NCBI GenBank assembly: GCA_022820365.1
Contig: JAJEFO010000116.1
Location: 1 to 50,084 of the forward strand
Direction: 5' to 3'
Origin: Silicimonas sp.
GTDB taxonomy: Bacteria; Pseudomonadota; Alphaproteobacteria; Rhodobacterales; Rhodobacteraceae
DNA: 50,084 nucleotides
Each line of letters starts with the position of its first letter. Position 1 is the stretch's first letter. Shown one piece after another: positions 26,892-38,786 of the stretch. A program made the translations under genes and the position numbers. Below the pieces are notes generated by a model, which saw nothing but the letters and a program-made list of their open reading frames with translations, ran no database searches and was not told the origin of the DNA.

Positions 26892-27776
26892 TCAGGAATT
26901 CGAGGCCTCGTAGATTGACGAGATCGTCTCCGCCAGAGTGACGTTGAATTCGTCGTCTGACTGGGAATCGGACAGCCCTTCGGCCAGGGCACGACTGAAA
27001 CTCGCGATCATTCCGGAATTTTCCGCAAGGCGTTGGTTCGCTTCCTCCCTGGAATAGCCGCCCGACAGCGCGACCACGCGCATGCAGTTCGGGTGCGCGA
27101 TGCAGGGCGCGTAGAAGTCGTTCTCGCTGGGCAGCGACAGCTTCAGCATGACCTCCTGATCGAGCGCATCAAGACCCTTCATTATCTCGTCGCGCAGGAT
27201 TTCCTCGGCAGCGGCCTTGTCCTCGATCGTGATGGTGACTTCCGGCTCGATGATCGGGACCAGCCCGTGACCGAGAATCCGGCGACCGACCTCAAACTGC
27301 TGCGTCGCGATGGCCTCGATACCGCCTGGATTTGCCGAATTTATCACGGAGCGCATCTTCGTGCCGAAGATTCCCTTTGCATTGGCACGCGAGAGGAGGC
27401 CGTCAAGATCACCCATGTCCTTCATGAGCTGAACGCCATCAACCTCGTTCTCGAGCCCCTGGTCGCACTTGAGAAAAGGCACCACGCGCTTCGTTTCCCA
27501 GAGGTACGTGGCCGCGGGAGTGCCGTCAAAATCCCGGTCCATTGTTTGCTCGAACAGGATGGCGCCGATGACCCTGTCGCCCGAAAAAGCAGATGCGCGC
27601 ACGATGCGCGACCGCATCTCGTGGATCAGGTCAAACATCTCGTCTTCGGAACCGAATCGATCGGCTTCGATGCCGTAGAGGCGAAGCGCCTTGGGCGTCG
27701 ACCCGCCGGACTGGTCAAGCGCCGCAACAAAGCCCTTGCCGTTCCGCATCTGCTCAGACTGTGTCACTTCAGGCAT
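26892..27776 (-). CDS. Fructose-bisphosphate aldolase, class I
   Basis: 294 residues. The start GKGFVAALDQSGGSTPKAL is the hallmark of class I (Schiff-base) bacterial aldolases, with ILFEQTMDRDFDG, a lysine in TKMRSVI, and VPIIEPEV close to the expected positions. The Schiff-base lysine is probably in EVMLKLSLP. It cleaves fructose 1,6-bisphosphate to two triose phosphates. It lies 84 bases downstream of pgk on the same strand, so it is likely cotranscribed as pgk-fba. No class II aldolase is in view. Confidence 0.95.
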   Translation of the reverse strand: MPEVTQSEQMRNGKGFVAALDQSGGSTPKALRLYGIEADRFGSEDEMFDLIHEMRSRIVRASAFSGDRVIGAILFEQTMDRDFDGTPAATYLWETKRVVPFLKCDQGLENEVDGVQLMKDMGDLDGLLSRANAKGIFGTKMRSVINSANPGGIEAIATQQFEVGRRILGHGLVPIIEPEVTITIEDKAAAEEILRDEIMKGLDALDQEVMLKLSLPSENDFYAPCIAHPNCMRVVALSGGYSREEANQRLAENSGMIASFSRALAEGLSDSQSDDEFNVTLAETISSIYEASNS

Positions 27777-27860
27777 CGGATCCCCCGTTCTTATGGCATT
27801 GCGCCCCTCTTAGGGCCGTCTTCCGGCGAGTCAATGGCGCGCAAGCGGACCCGGTCCGAT

Positions 27861-29054
27861 TCAACCCTGTTCAAGGGCGGCCACTCCCGGCAACGTCTTG
27901 CCTTCCATCCATTCGAGGAACGCGCCGCCTGCGGTCGAGACGTAGGAAAAGTCGTCCATGACCCCGGCCTTGTTCAATGCCGCCACAGTGTCGCCGCCAC
28001 CAGCGACCGAACTCAGCTTGCCTGATTGCGTCAACTCGGCGACCTTGCGGGCGGCGGCAACCGTGGCCGCTCCAAACGGGTCGGTCTCGAAGACGCCAAG
28101 CGGGCCGTTCCAGATGACGGTCCTTGCGGATGCGAATGCATCCTTGATCTGCGCAACGGTTCGAGGTCCCACGTCAAGGATCATGAAGTCCGGCGGGCAG
28201 GCGTCTGCATCTACCGTGACCGCCTCGATGCCGGCTGCAAGCTCCGTCGCACAGACGATGTCCGTTGGCAGGAGGATCTCGCAGGCGACTTCTTCGGCCC
28301 TGGCCATGATGCCGTGGGCGATTCCGGCCATCTCGTGCTCGGCCAACGACTTGCCGACATCGACGCCCTTTGCCACGAGAAAAGTGTTAGCCATGCCGCC
28401 CCCGATCACGACCGTGTTCACCTTGCGGACGAGGTTCTCGAGCAATTCGAGCTTCGTCGAGACCTTCGCGCCCCCCACGACGGCAACGAGCGGCCGGTCG
28501 GGGTCGGCCAGGGCGGATTCCAGCGCGTTCAGTTCCGCTTCCATCAAGCGCCCGGCCGCGGACGGCAGGAGCCGAGCCAGGCCTTCGGTCGAGGCGTGGG
28601 CCCTGTGTGCGGCCGAGAACGCGTCATTGACGAAGGCGTCGCCAAGCTTGGCAAGCGCGGTCGCGAACTGCGGGTCGTTGGCTTCCTCTCCCGCGTGAAA
28701 CCGCGTGTTCTCCAGCATGAGCACCGCGCCGCCGCCCAGCCCTGCGACCGCTGACTCCGCGAGGCCGGCGACGCAGTCTTCCGCAAATTTCACGGGCAGG
28801 CCAAGCACGCGTGCGACATCTTCCCGGATCTGACCGAGAGACATTTCGGGCACGCGCCGGCCCTTTGGGCGCGCAAAGTGGGCCAGGAGGACGGGCTTGC
28901 CGCCCATGGCGAGAATGTCGTGGACCGTCGGCGCGATGCGTTCGATCCGGGTCGCATCGGTTACCGATCCGTTCTTGACGGGAACGTTCAGGTCCACGCG
29001 TGTCAGAACGACCTTGCCGGCAACGTCCATGTCGTCCAGCGTCTTCCAAGCCAT
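27861..29054 (-). CDS. pgk: Phosphoglycerate kinase
   Basis: 397 residues from ATG 29054 ([25 protein letters not shown]); GGAG stands about 10 bases upstream, and the 141 extra codons above it are not protein-like. Motifs include the N-terminal [62 protein letters not shown], and the C-terminal [11 protein letters not shown]. It converts 1,3-bisphosphoglycerate and ADP to 3-phosphoglycerate and ATP. It is upstream of fba. Some family members carry G-x-G-K variants, but nothing is unusual here. Confidence 0.97.
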   Translation of the reverse strand: MAWKTLDDMDVAGKVVLTRVDLNVPVKNGSVTDATRIERIAPTVHDILAMGGKPVLLAHFARPKGRRVPEMSLGQIREDVARVLGLPVKFAEDCVAGLAESAVAGLGGGAVLMLENTRFHAGEEANDPQFATALAKLGDAFVNDAFSAAHRAHASTEGLARLLPSAAGRLMEAELNALESALADPDRPLVAVVGGAKVSTKLELLENLVRKVNTVVIGGGMANTFLVAKGVDVGKSLAEHEMAGIAHGIMARAEEVACEILLPTDIVCATELAAGIEAVTVDADACPPDFMILDVGPRTVAQIKDAFASARTVIWNGPLGVFETDPFGAATVAAARKVAELTQSGKLSSVAGGGDTVAALNKAGVMDDFSYVSTAGGAFLEWMEGKTLPGVAALEQG

Positions 29055-29546
29055 GCCGTGTCTCCGGGATGCAACTTTGCTGCCCTGAGTAACCGCCCGC
29101 TTTCCGACGTCAACCGGACTTGCCGTCGCAAGCGGAATCTCCTTGTTGCAAGACGACCGTGCTTGGACAGGCCAGCTTTGGCTTCCGCATGCCTGTGCGA
29201 TCCCCTGTCGAATTGCCGCATCCTGAAGCACGGAGCGGACAGGAGAGTCCGGGACTGCGGACACGGCTGCGAAGGAAGGGAAGGCCGCCGGACCGGCTTC
29301 GCGACCGGGGCGCGAACTCAAGGAAGTGCCGGTGATCGCGATTTCTGCTGTGTCTCGTGATGGCCCGACTTGGCCTTCGCGTTTCGGCTTGCCTCGTTGA
29401 TGGCGAATTCCGCCTGGCACGTCGGAATCCGCTCTTGAAGGCAAGAGTGTTCCTGAAACGCCCAATCTGCGTCGCAAACTGGAAAGACATGTCGGACTCC
29501 GTTCATCTACGGGCGAGTTCAGGCACGTCCAGGGGAGCTGTTGGCG
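29055..29546. other. Intergenic region upstream of pgk and the EamA gene
   Basis: About 490 bases between two divergent genes. AGGGGAGC at about 29531-29538 is the likely ribosome-binding site of the transporter. No RNA gene, repeat or protein-like ORF was recognised; both strands have only short, arginine/serine-rich frames typical of chance ORFs. Confidence 0.35.
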
Positions 29547-30503
29547 ATGTCCGATCGGTCAAAGGAAATCAGCATCTCCTGCGCGATCCTCGCGTCCGTC
29601 GCCTTTTCCCTTAATGACGCCTCGGTGAAATGGCTCAGCGGCGACTATCCCTTGCACCAGTTGATCCTGATGCGATCAATTGTCGCGCTGTCGATCACGC
29701 TTGCAGTCGTGGTGCCGCTGGAAGGCGGCTGGTCGAGACTTCGGACAAGGCGACCCATGATGCACGTTCTCAGGGGATTTTGCGTGGTGCTGGCCAACCT
29801 TGCCTTTTTCAGTGGAATCGCGGTTATCCCGCTGGCCGAGGCAACGGCCGTGTTCTTCGTGGCGCCGCTTCTTGTCACGGGTTTTTCGGCACTGTTTCTG
29901 AAAGAGCGGGTCGGTGCCAGGCGCTGGTCGGCGCTGGCGGTCGGATTCATCGGGGTACTGGTGATCGTTCAGCCCGGTGCCGTGGAGTTCCGCTGGGCCG
30001 TGCTGCTGCCGATTGCGGCCGCCATCGGCTATGCCGCGTTGCACACGATGACCCGAAACATGGGGCTGACGGAACGTGCCTCGACCATGGCGCTCTACAT
30101 CCAGCTGACCTTCATCGCCGTGTGCACGGTGATGGGCCTGGTCTTTGGCAACGGTCGATTTGCGGGGACAGGAAACCCTGCAATCGACTTTCTGTTACGG
30201 GAGTGGACATGGCCGCCAACGGAGGACCTGGCGGTCATCGTCGGTCTGGGCGTGTGCAGCGCCGCGGGCGGCTACCTGATCTCACAGGCATACCGGATGG
30301 GCGAGGCCGGGTTGGTAGCGCCATTCGAATATGGCACGCTGGTCCTGGCAATCGTCTGGGGCTACCTCATCTGGAACGAACTTCCGGGGATGTTGTCCGC
30401 GCTGGGAATCCTCCTCATTCTCGGGTCAGGCATTTTCGTGGCCATTCGTGAGACGAAATTCGGGGCCTTGCCGGGAGCCAAGCGGATTTCGGGGCGCCGT
30501 TAA
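29547..30503 (+). CDS. EamA/DMT family transporter
   Basis: 318 residues from ATG 29547; an in-frame TTG two codons earlier is less likely. About ten membrane helices arranged as two EamA repeats: the first ends near the [11 protein letters not shown] region, and the second near [12 protein letters not shown]. Typical EamA phrases are [21 protein letters not shown] and [14 protein letters not shown]. It is an inner-membrane drug/metabolite-type exporter with unknown substrate. It is followed by a good intrinsic terminator at 30576-30607, so it seems monocistronic. Confidence 0.88.
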   Translation: MSDRSKEISISCAILASVAFSLNDASVKWLSGDYPLHQLILMRSIVALSITLAVVVPLEGGWSRLRTRRPMMHVLRGFCVVLANLAFFSGIAVIPLAEATAVFFVAPLLVTGFSALFLKERVGARRWSALAVGFIGVLVIVQPGAVEFRWAVLLPIAAAIGYAALHTMTRNMGLTERASTMALYIQLTFIAVCTVMGLVFGNGRFAGTGNPAIDFLLREWTWPPTEDLAVIVGLGVCSAAGGYLISQAYRMGEAGLVAPFEYGTLVLAIVWGYLIWNELPGMLSALGILLILGSGIFVAIRETKFGALPGAKRISGRR

Positions 30504-30575
30504 CTGCCAATGGTTCCAGGAAGATCAACGCTGGCCGGGACTTCGGGTTGCAATCTGGCCGGAAGGCTGCGCCCG

Positions 30576-30607
30576 GCCCGAGCCATTTGTCGCGGGCTTT
30601 TCCTTTT
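30576..30607 (+). terminator. Intrinsic terminator after the EamA gene
   Basis: GCCCG (30576-30580) pairs with CGGGC (30593-30597), followed at once by TTTTCCTTTT. It sits 73 bases after the transporter stop and before the cyclophilin ribosome-binding site, so it separates the two units. Confidence 0.6.
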
Positions 30608-30657
30608 GGCCCACGCAGACTAGTGTCCGCGCGATTCATGGACGAACGGAGGGTTCA

Positions 30658-31164
30658 TTGGCAGATTTTGAGGATCCCGAAAACACGATCCTGATCGAGT
30701 TGAAGCAGGGAACGGTCGCAATCCGGCTGATGCCGGATGTTGCACCGGCGCATTCGGAACGGATGAAGGAACTGGCGCGCCAAGGCGCCTATGACGGCGT
30801 GATCTTCCACAGGGTGATCGACGGCTTCATGGCGCAGACCGGCGATGTCGAGCACGGATGCCACGGCGACGGCCTGGATCTGCGGAAGGCGGGCACGGGT
30901 GGATCGAGCATGCCGGACCTGCCGGCCGAATTCAGCCGCATTCCCCATGATCGGGGCACGCTTGGTGCGGCGCGAAGCCAGAACCCGAACTCGGCCAACA
31001 GCCAGTTCTTCATCAATTTCAGCGACAACCACTTTCTCGATGGCCAGTACACCGTCTATGGCCGCGTGATCGAGGGCATGGAATTCGTGGATGCGATTCC
31101 CCGGGGCGAGCCTCCGGCGAGGCCGGACCGAATGATCAGCGTGAAGGTGGCCGCCGATGCTTAG
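30658..31164 (+). CDS. Peptidylprolyl isomerase, cytosolic cyclophilin
   Basis: 168 residues from a TTG start (30658) placed five bases after GGAGGG; no ATG fits the family start MADFEDPENTILIELKQG. Cyclophilin motifs: FHRVIDGFMAQTGD with the catalytic Arg, GTGGSSMPDLPAEFS, NSANSQFFINF, and the C-terminal VYGRVIEGMEFVDAI. It has no signal peptide, so it is cytosolic, in contrast to its neighbour. Its stop overlaps the next cyclophilin start by eight bases, so the pair is cotranscribed and probably arose by duplication. It catalyses cis-trans isomerisation of proline bonds. Confidence 0.95.
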   Translation: MADFEDPENTILIELKQGTVAIRLMPDVAPAHSERMKELARQGAYDGVIFHRVIDGFMAQTGDVEHGCHGDGLDLRKAGTGGSSMPDLPAEFSRIPHDRGTLGAARSQNPNSANSQFFINFSDNHFLDGQYTVYGRVIEGMEFVDAIPRGEPPARPDRMISVKVAADA

Positions 31165-31720
31165 GCTCCTGCTTGCCGTCGCGATTTCAGCCTCTCCCGC
31201 CATTGCCGCAGCCGACGGGCCTGGACCCAATCTCGTCATCGACATCGAGGGCGAGTCGAATGGCCGTGTCGTCATCGACCTGTTCGAGGACGTGGCGCCC
31301 GCCCATGCGGAGCAAATTGCAGCGCTCGCGGAATCGGGTGCCTATGACGGCGTGTTCTTTCACCGCGTGATCGACGGCTTCATGGCGCAGACCGGGGACG
31401 TGGAGTTCGCCAGATCCGAAGGAGACATGCGCCGGGCCGGCACAGGCGGTTCGAGCAGGCCCGATCTTCCGGCGGAATTCAGCGACATTCCGTTTGATCG
31501 CGGAATTGTCGGAATGGCGCGTGCCCAAGATCCCAATTCGGCCAACAGCCAGTTCTTCATCATGTTTCGGGACGGCCATTTCCTCAACGGCCAATACACG
31601 GTTGTCGGTCGCGTCATTGAAGGCATGGACGTGGTTGACGCCATCAAGCGCGGCACTGGTCCTAACGGTGCCGTGACGGGTGTCCCGGATGTCATGCTTG
31701 ACGTATCGATCGAGCGCTAG
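31157..31720 (+). CDS. Peptidylprolyl isomerase, exported cyclophilin
   Basis: 187 residues. The N-terminus is a signal peptide (MLRLLLAVAISASPAIAA, cleavage around residues 17-19), so it acts in the periplasm. Cyclophilin motifs repeat those of the upstream gene: FHRVIDGFMAQTGDVEF, GTGGSSRPDLPAEFSDI, NSANSQFFIMF and VVGRVIEGMDVVDAI. The eight-base overlap with the cytosolic copy suggests coupled translation. The pair looks like a duplication in which one copy gained a secretion signal. Confidence 0.95.
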   Translation: MLRLLLAVAISASPAIAAADGPGPNLVIDIEGESNGRVVIDLFEDVAPAHAEQIAALAESGAYDGVFFHRVIDGFMAQTGDVEFARSEGDMRRAGTGGSSRPDLPAEFSDIPFDRGIVGMARAQDPNSANSQFFIMFRDGHFLNGQYTVVGRVIEGMDVVDAIKRGTGPNGAVTGVPDVMLDVSIER

Positions 31721-31811
31721 CTTCAGGCGAGGGGTTGCGGTCTTGCGGTTCCGTGCCGTTGGGGACGCGTATTGTCACGCCGCTGCCTGTACATGCGCGC
31801 GCGGCCGGTAG

Positions 31812-34153
<2,342 letters not shown>

Positions 34154-34266
34154 CCTGAGGAATTTCCGGGCTGCGAAGTGGCGCAAGGCGCTCGCGAAGA
34201 CAGGTTGTGCAGTTTGGCAATCCCGCTTGCACGAACGGTGTCTCGGCGCTAGATCACGGTTTCGGC

Positions 34267-34341
34267 GGGTGATTAGCTCAGCGGTAGAGCGCTTCGTTCA
34301 CATCGAAGATGTCGGGAGTTCAAATCTCTCATCACCCACCA
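34267..34341 (+). tRNA. tRNA-Val (anticodon CAC)
   Basis: 75 bases with encoded CCA. The acceptor stem GGGTGAT pairs with ATCACCC, the D arm is GCTC-AGCGGTA-GAGC, the anticodon stem is CTTCG/CGAAG around TTCACAT (anticodon CAC, reading GUG), and the T arm GGGAG/CTCTC carries TTCAAAT. Its anticodon stem and variable loop are identical to those of tRNA-Val(UAC) downstream, suggesting duplication. Confidence 0.97.
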
Positions 34342-34524
34342 ACTTCCCTGAATCCGCGTGCACGGTGGCGATCAAGTGCATTGCAGGCCGGAAACCGCGT
34401 TATGCTGTGCGCAAAACCCTCTGCCGCCGAGCCCTTTCCTGCGGCGACTTGAGCTTCGGTCAATTGATGGATCACGCGAGAAAGCTTGCCGGACACTTTC
34501 GAGTTGGCTAGAGGAGGTGCGTGC

Positions 34525-34597
<73 letters not shown>

Positions 34598-34600
<3 letters not shown>

Positions 34601-34625
34601 CCCCCCCCCCCACACACACCCCAAC
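34598..34625. repeat. Simple sequence: C run followed by CA repeat
   Basis: Right at the CCA end of tRNA-Val(UAC) stands a run of about 11 C, then CACACACACA and CCCC. It is a low-complexity tract prone to slippage and sequencing error and holds no gene. Confidence 0.8.
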
Positions 34626-34800
34626 GCCTCGACCGGCGCCAAGATGCGCGGCCTCCAACGGAGATGCGCTGTCCGATCCTGGACAGGGCCGGGACGTCCG
34701 GATTCGCCAGATCCGGGCCGCATGGTTCCAAACGTCGTTGACAGGGACACGCAATTCTTCTTGACGGCACGCAACGGCTTCACTAAGTGACGGCCACCGT
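34626..34800. other. Spacer between tRNA-Val(UAC) and tRNA-Asp
   Basis: No gene or clear signal is visible in this 175-base spacer; it probably contains the tRNA-Asp promoter. Confidence 0.3.
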
Positions 34801-34876
34801 GCGGTTGTAGCTCAGTGGTTAGAGTACTGGCCTGTCACGCCAGGGGTCGCGGGTTCGAGTCCCGTCAACCGCGCCA
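34801..34876 (+). tRNA. tRNA-Asp (anticodon GUC)
   Basis: 76 bases with encoded CCA. The acceptor stem GCGGTTG pairs with CAACCGC and the discriminator is G. The anticodon stem CTGGC/GCCAG encloses CTGTCAC (anticodon GTC). The T loop is TTCGAGT. It ends 53 bases before the dehalogenase gene. Confidence 0.97.
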
Positions 34877-34929
34877 TTCCCATTTGCACCTTTGGCGGCA
34901 TGACGTGTCTCCGAACAGGGGGCGAGTGC

Positions 34930-35793
34930 ATGCCGACAGCGGTCGTGGAAGACGGCATCTCCATTGCCTATGACGAGGTTGGGTCAGGGTGCCCGTTGCT
35001 GTTGCTGCACGGGTTTCCCCAGACCCGCGCGATGTGGACCGAGGTCGCGCCCGTGCTGGCGGAGCGCTTTCGCGTCGTGACGGCCGATCTTCGAGGGTAC
35101 GGCGCGTCGTCAAAGCCGACTGCGACCGCAGATCTTGCAAATTACAGCTTTCGCGCGATGGGCGCCGACATGGTCGGGCTGATGTCGTCCCTTGGGAATG
35201 AAAGATTCCATCTCGCAGGCCATGACAGGGGCGCACGGGCAGCCTATCGGCTGGCGCTGGACGCACCCGGCAGGGTGACGAGCCTGACACTCATGGACAT
35301 AGTTCCGACCGACCACCTGGTAGAGGCTTGGAACTACGAATTGTCAAAGGCGTATTTCCACTGGAGCTTTCTTGCCCAGCCCGCGCCCTTGCCGGAACGC
35401 ATGATCGAGGCCGATCCCGATCACTTCTTCGAGGCCTGCCTAGCTGGCTGGGGCGGCGCGGCGCAGCAGACATTCGCTCAGATTGATGCCTATCGTGCGG
35501 CGTGGCGGGATCCCGCCACAATTGCTGGCATGACGAACGACTACCGGGCCGCGGTCACTGCGGACCTGGAACTGGATGCAGCGAGCAAGGGCCAGGTGGT
35601 TGAATGCCCCGCTCTGGTTCTCTGGGGTGCAGACGGTGTCATGGCAAGGCATTTCGACGCCAGGCAAGTTTGGGCACCCCGGCTCTCGAACCTGGACGTC
35701 GGACTGGTGCCGGGCGGCCACTTCTTCGTCGACCAATCGCCCGGGGAAACCGCCGAGGCACTCTGCAGGTTCCTGTTGCAGCTGGACGCATGA
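34930..35793 (+). CDS. Alpha/beta hydrolase, fluoroacetate/haloacetate dehalogenase-like
   Basis: 287 residues from ATG 34930 (MPTAVVEDGISIAYDEVG). It follows the Rhodopseudomonas fluoroacetate dehalogenase plan: LLLLHGFPQTRAMW (oxyanion region), DLRGYGASSKP, and nucleophile Asp99 in GHDRGAR with Arg100 and Arg103 in place to hold the carboxylate. The fluoride pocket is also conserved: His144 and Trp145 (AYFHWSFL) and Tyr205 (NDYRA). The triad is completed by Asp123 (LMDIVPT) and His264 (PGGHFFVD). It hydrolyses the C-F or C-Cl bond of haloacetates to glycolate in that family. Activity here is inferred from residues; activity on other short haloacids is possible. It has no transporter or glycolate gene next to it. 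Confidence 0.85.
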   Translation: MPTAVVEDGISIAYDEVGSGCPLLLLHGFPQTRAMWTEVAPVLAERFRVVTADLRGYGASSKPTATADLANYSFRAMGADMVGLMSSLGNERFHLAGHDRGARAAYRLALDAPGRVTSLTLMDIVPTDHLVEAWNYELSKAYFHWSFLAQPAPLPERMIEADPDHFFEACLAGWGGAAQQTFAQIDAYRAAWRDPATIAGMTNDYRAAVTADLELDAASKGQVVECPALVLWGADGVMARHFDARQVWAPRLSNLDVGLVPGGHFFVDQSPGETAEALCRFLLQLDA

Positions 35794-35881
35794 TTGCAGT
35801 CGGCGTCCGCAGGACGCGTCCCGCCACGGACGGGCCAAGGCGGGTGTTCCGCCACGAGGAGCGCGGTTCGCCTTGAGCGTC

Positions 35882-37258
35882 TCAGGGGGTCAGCGCGTCG
35901 AGCACCCGGACCCAGCTTCTTATGCCCTTGTGGAAAGAGCGAAGGTCGTACTTCTCGTTCGGTGAGTGGATCTGGTCGTTGTCAAGTCCGAAGCCGATCA
36001 GCATGGACGGAAGACCGAGGATCTCTTGGAAGTACCCAGCAATCGGAATCGACCCGCCCGAACCGACAAAGGCGGCGTCGTTGGGCCATTCGTCCGAGAG
36101 CGCCCGCCGAGCAGCCTCGAAAGCAGGGTCGTCTGTTGACATGACCGAGGCCGGACCTGCGCCATGGCCGGCGAATTCCACGCTGCAGTCGGGTGGAAGC
36201 GCATCGCGCACCATGGCGCGGAAGCTCTTCCTGATCGCGAACGGATCCTGGTCGCCGACAAGCCGGAAGCTGATCTTGGCCGAGGCCGTTGACGGCAGCA
36301 CGGTCTTGAAGCCGTCGCCGGTGTAGCCGCCACTGATCCCGTTCACCTCGCAGGTGGGCCTGGACCAGATCATTTCGAGCACGCTGCGTCCGGATTCCCC
36401 TGCCGGCTCCGAAAGGTCTGCGGCCTTCAGGAAGCCGCTTGCGTCAAATTCCAGCCCTTCCCATTGCGCCCTGACGGTCTCCGGCAGTTCATCAACGCCA
36501 TCATAGAATTCCGGGACGGTGATGCGGCCGCTCTCGTCGTGCAGGGATGCGATGATGCGCGCGAGCACGCGGATCGGATTGATCGCTGCACCTCCATACA
36601 TGCCGGAGTGCAGGTCCTTGTCAGGTCCCGTGATCGTGACCTCCTCGCCGAGCAGCCCTCGGAGCATTGTCGTGATGGCCGGTGTATCGCGGTCAAAGAG
36701 TCCCGTGTCGCAGATCAGCGCCAGATCGGGCTGCCTCAATTCCTCGGAATGCGTCTCGAGGAACGGGACAAGCGACGGGGACCCGGATTCCTCTTCCCCT
36801 TCGAAAATGAACGAGAGTCGGCAAGGCCAGTCACCCTTGACGGCTTTCCAGGCCCGACACGCCTCCATGAAGGTCATGAGCTGGCCCTTGTCGTCGCACG
36901 CCCCCCTTGCGCGGATCACCTTGCCTGCAGGCGTGTCCTCGACAATCGGGTCGAACGGGTCATGGTGCCAAAGTTCCAGCGGGTCGACCGGTTGAACATC
37001 ATAATGGCCGTAGAACATCAGGTGCGGTCGGTCGTCGCCCGCATGCCCCACCACCATCGGATGGCCGGGCGTTTGGCGCGCCTCCGCCTCGACCCCCAGG
37101 GATGCGAGATCTGCAACCAGCCAGTCCGCAGCCGTCTGGCAGTCGTCCTTGAAGGCAGGGTCGGTCGAGACTGACGGGATGCGGACCAAGGCCTTCAGGC
37201 GCTCCAGTGCTGCATCAAGGTTGTCGTCGACATGTGCGAGTACGGCGTCGATGGTCAT
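35882..37258 (-). CDS. M20 family metallopeptidase / dipeptidase
   Basis: 458 residues from ATG 37258 with GGAGG just before it. Zinc-site motifs of the M20 fold: the first His in MFYGHYDVQPVDP, the bridging Asp in ARGACDDKGQ, Glu in FIFEGEEESGSPSL (general base and ligand), Asp in LALICDTG, and the last His in NDQIHSPNEKYDL. The dimerisation domain carries DLHSGMYGGAAINP. This layout matches the M20 dipeptidase subgroup (DapE/CNDP-like) annotated for short peptides. It is cytosolic, with no signal peptide. It is divergent from hemA, with about 190 bases between. Confidence 0.93.
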   Translation of the reverse strand: MTIDAVLAHVDDNLDAALERLKALVRIPSVSTDPAFKDDCQTAADWLVADLASLGVEAEARQTPGHPMVVGHAGDDRPHLMFYGHYDVQPVDPLELWHHDPFDPIVEDTPAGKVIRARGACDDKGQLMTFMEACRAWKAVKGDWPCRLSFIFEGEEESGSPSLVPFLETHSEELRQPDLALICDTGLFDRDTPAITTMLRGLLGEEVTITGPDKDLHSGMYGGAAINPIRVLARIIASLHDESGRITVPEFYDGVDELPETVRAQWEGLEFDASGFLKAADLSEPAGESGRSVLEMIWSRPTCEVNGISGGYTGDGFKTVLPSTASAKISFRLVGDQDPFAIRKSFRAMVRDALPPDCSVEFAGHGAGPASVMSTDDPAFEAARRALSDEWPNDAAFVGSGGSIPIAGYFQEILGLPSMLIGFGLDNDQIHSPNEKYDLRSFHKGIRSWVRVLDALTP

Positions 37259-37447
37259 GTGGCCTCCAATTCCCAATCGCGGCCACGTTAGCCAAGTTCC
37301 GGGCGGCGTCCAGAGCCTTCGGTCGCTGCCGGGGCTTGCAGTCGCGACAATTTTGGGCGATTTGGGCCGCGTCAATTTGTTATCTGTGCCCTTTGACATT
37401 AAACTCGTATTCGCAGATTTGACCAAACCCGCCTAAGGGAGACGGAA
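37259..37447. promoter_or_regulatory. Divergent promoter region, M20 peptidase / hemA
   Basis: A TTGACA at 37393-37398 (plus strand) could be the hemA -35 element, though the region 17 bases downstream does not make a good -10. In related Rhodobacter species hemA is controlled by FnrL and other regulators. A half-site-like TTGAC and TCAA are present nearby, but no full TTGAT-n4-ATCAA palindrome was found. Confidence 0.35.
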
Positions 37448-38671
37448 GTGAACTATTCCGCGTGCCTTGATGACGCGATTCGGCGACTTCACGACGAAGG
37501 CCGTTACCGGACGTTCATCGACATCGTGAGAAATCGGGGCCAGTTCCCGAATGCGACCTGGCGGCGTCCGGACGGGACGGAGCGCCCGGTCAAGGTCTGG
37601 TGCGGCAACGACTATCTTGGCATGGGCCAGCATCCCGACGTGCTGTCCGCCATGCATGATGCGATCGACGATGCCGGGGCGGGCTCCGGCGGCACGCGCA
37701 ACATCTCCGGCACGACACTCTATCACAAGAGCCTCGAGGCCGAACTGGCCGACCTTCATGGCAAGGAAGCCGCACTCCTGTTCACGAGCGCCTACATTGC
37801 CAATGACGCGACGCTTTCCACGCTGCCAAGGATTTTCCCGGGCCTGATCATCTATTCGGACGAATTGAATCACGCATCGATGATCGAGGGCATCCGCCGG
37901 AATGGCGGATCCAAGCGTGTGTTTCGCCACAACGACCTTGCGCATCTGCGCGAATTGCTGGAAGCGGACGACGGCTCGGCACCCAAGCTGATCGCGATTG
38001 AGTCGCTGTATTCCATGGATGGAGATTTCGGTCCGGTCGAGGGAATCTGCGATCTGGCCGAGGAATTCGATGCCATCACCTATGTTGACGAAGTCCATGC
38101 CGTGGGCATGTACGGACAGCGCGGCGGCGGCGTGGCCCAGCGGGACTGGCAGGCACACCGGGTGGACGTCATCAATGGCACGCTCGCGAAGGCTTTCGGA
38201 GTCATGGGCGGCTATGTGGCTGCAAGTGCCAGGATGTGCGATGCACTCAGGTCCTACGCGCCGGGGTTCATATTCACGACGTCGCTGGCGCCGGCCATTG
38301 CTGCCGGGGCCACGGCTTCGGTCCGGATCCTGAAGTCGGACCAGGCCAGGCGAGACAAGCTGAAGGAACAGGCGAACATCCTGAAGACGCGGCTCAGGGC
38401 GCTTGGCCTGCCGCTGATCGACCATGGCAGTCATATCGTGCCGGTCATCGTCGGGGATCCCGTGCATACCAAGCTTCTTTCCGACATGTTGCTCGAAGAT
38501 CACGGAATCTACGTGCAGCCGATCAATTACCCGACCGTGCCGCGCGGCACGGAACGACTGCGCTTCACTCCCTCGCCGGTGCATGGCCCGGATGACATGG
38601 AGCATCTGATCAGGGCGATGGATGCGCTTTGGTCGCGTTGCGAACTCAATCGATCCGATCTGTCGGCCTAG
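37448..38671 (+). CDS. hemA: 5-aminolevulinate synthase
   Basis: 407 residues, the usual ALAS length. Pyridoxal-phosphate enzyme with Lys248 in [14 protein letters not shown] as the Schiff-base residue, His142 (ELNHASM) and Asp214 (YVDEVHAVG) in the expected places, and [11 protein letters not shown] for substrate binding. It condenses glycine and succinyl-CoA to 5-aminolevulinate, the alphaproteobacterial (C4) entry to haem and possibly bacteriochlorophyll. The presence of this gene is good evidence for an alphaproteobacterium. GGGAGACGG stands just before the ATG. A strong inverted repeat overlaps its stop (38655-38679). Confidence 0.98.
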   Translation: MNYSACLDDAIRRLHDEGRYRTFIDIVRNRGQFPNATWRRPDGTERPVKVWCGNDYLGMGQHPDVLSAMHDAIDDAGAGSGGTRNISGTTLYHKSLEAELADLHGKEAALLFTSAYIANDATLSTLPRIFPGLIIYSDELNHASMIEGIRRNGGSKRVFRHNDLAHLRELLEADDGSAPKLIAIESLYSMDGDFGPVEGICDLAEEFDAITYVDEVHAVGMYGQRGGGVAQRDWQAHRVDVINGTLAKAFGVMGGYVAASARMCDALRSYAPGFIFTTSLAPAIAAGATASVRILKSDQARRDKLKEQANILKTRLRALGLPLIDHGSHIVPVIVGDPVHTKLLSDMLLEDHGIYVQPINYPTVPRGTERLRFTPSPVHGPDDMEHLIRAMDALWSRCELNRSDLSA

Positions 38672-38692
38672 CAGATCGGGCGATGAACGCCC
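38655..38692 (+). terminator. Hairpins at the hemA 3' end
   Basis: A perfect inverted repeat CCGATCTG (38655-38662) / CAGATCGG (38672-38679) spans the hemA stop codon. It runs into a second small hairpin GGGCG/CGCCC (38678-38692). No strong T run follows (TATCTTGTGTTT), so termination would be weak or Rho-assisted; an RNA-stability role is also possible. Confidence 0.4.
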
Positions 38693-38786
38693 TATCTTGT
38701 GTTTGGCAGTTGTAGATACACAGCGATCTTGGTAATTTTGTCGCATTGCACTATACTTGATGAAGTCAGTTACGTCCGGATAGCGC

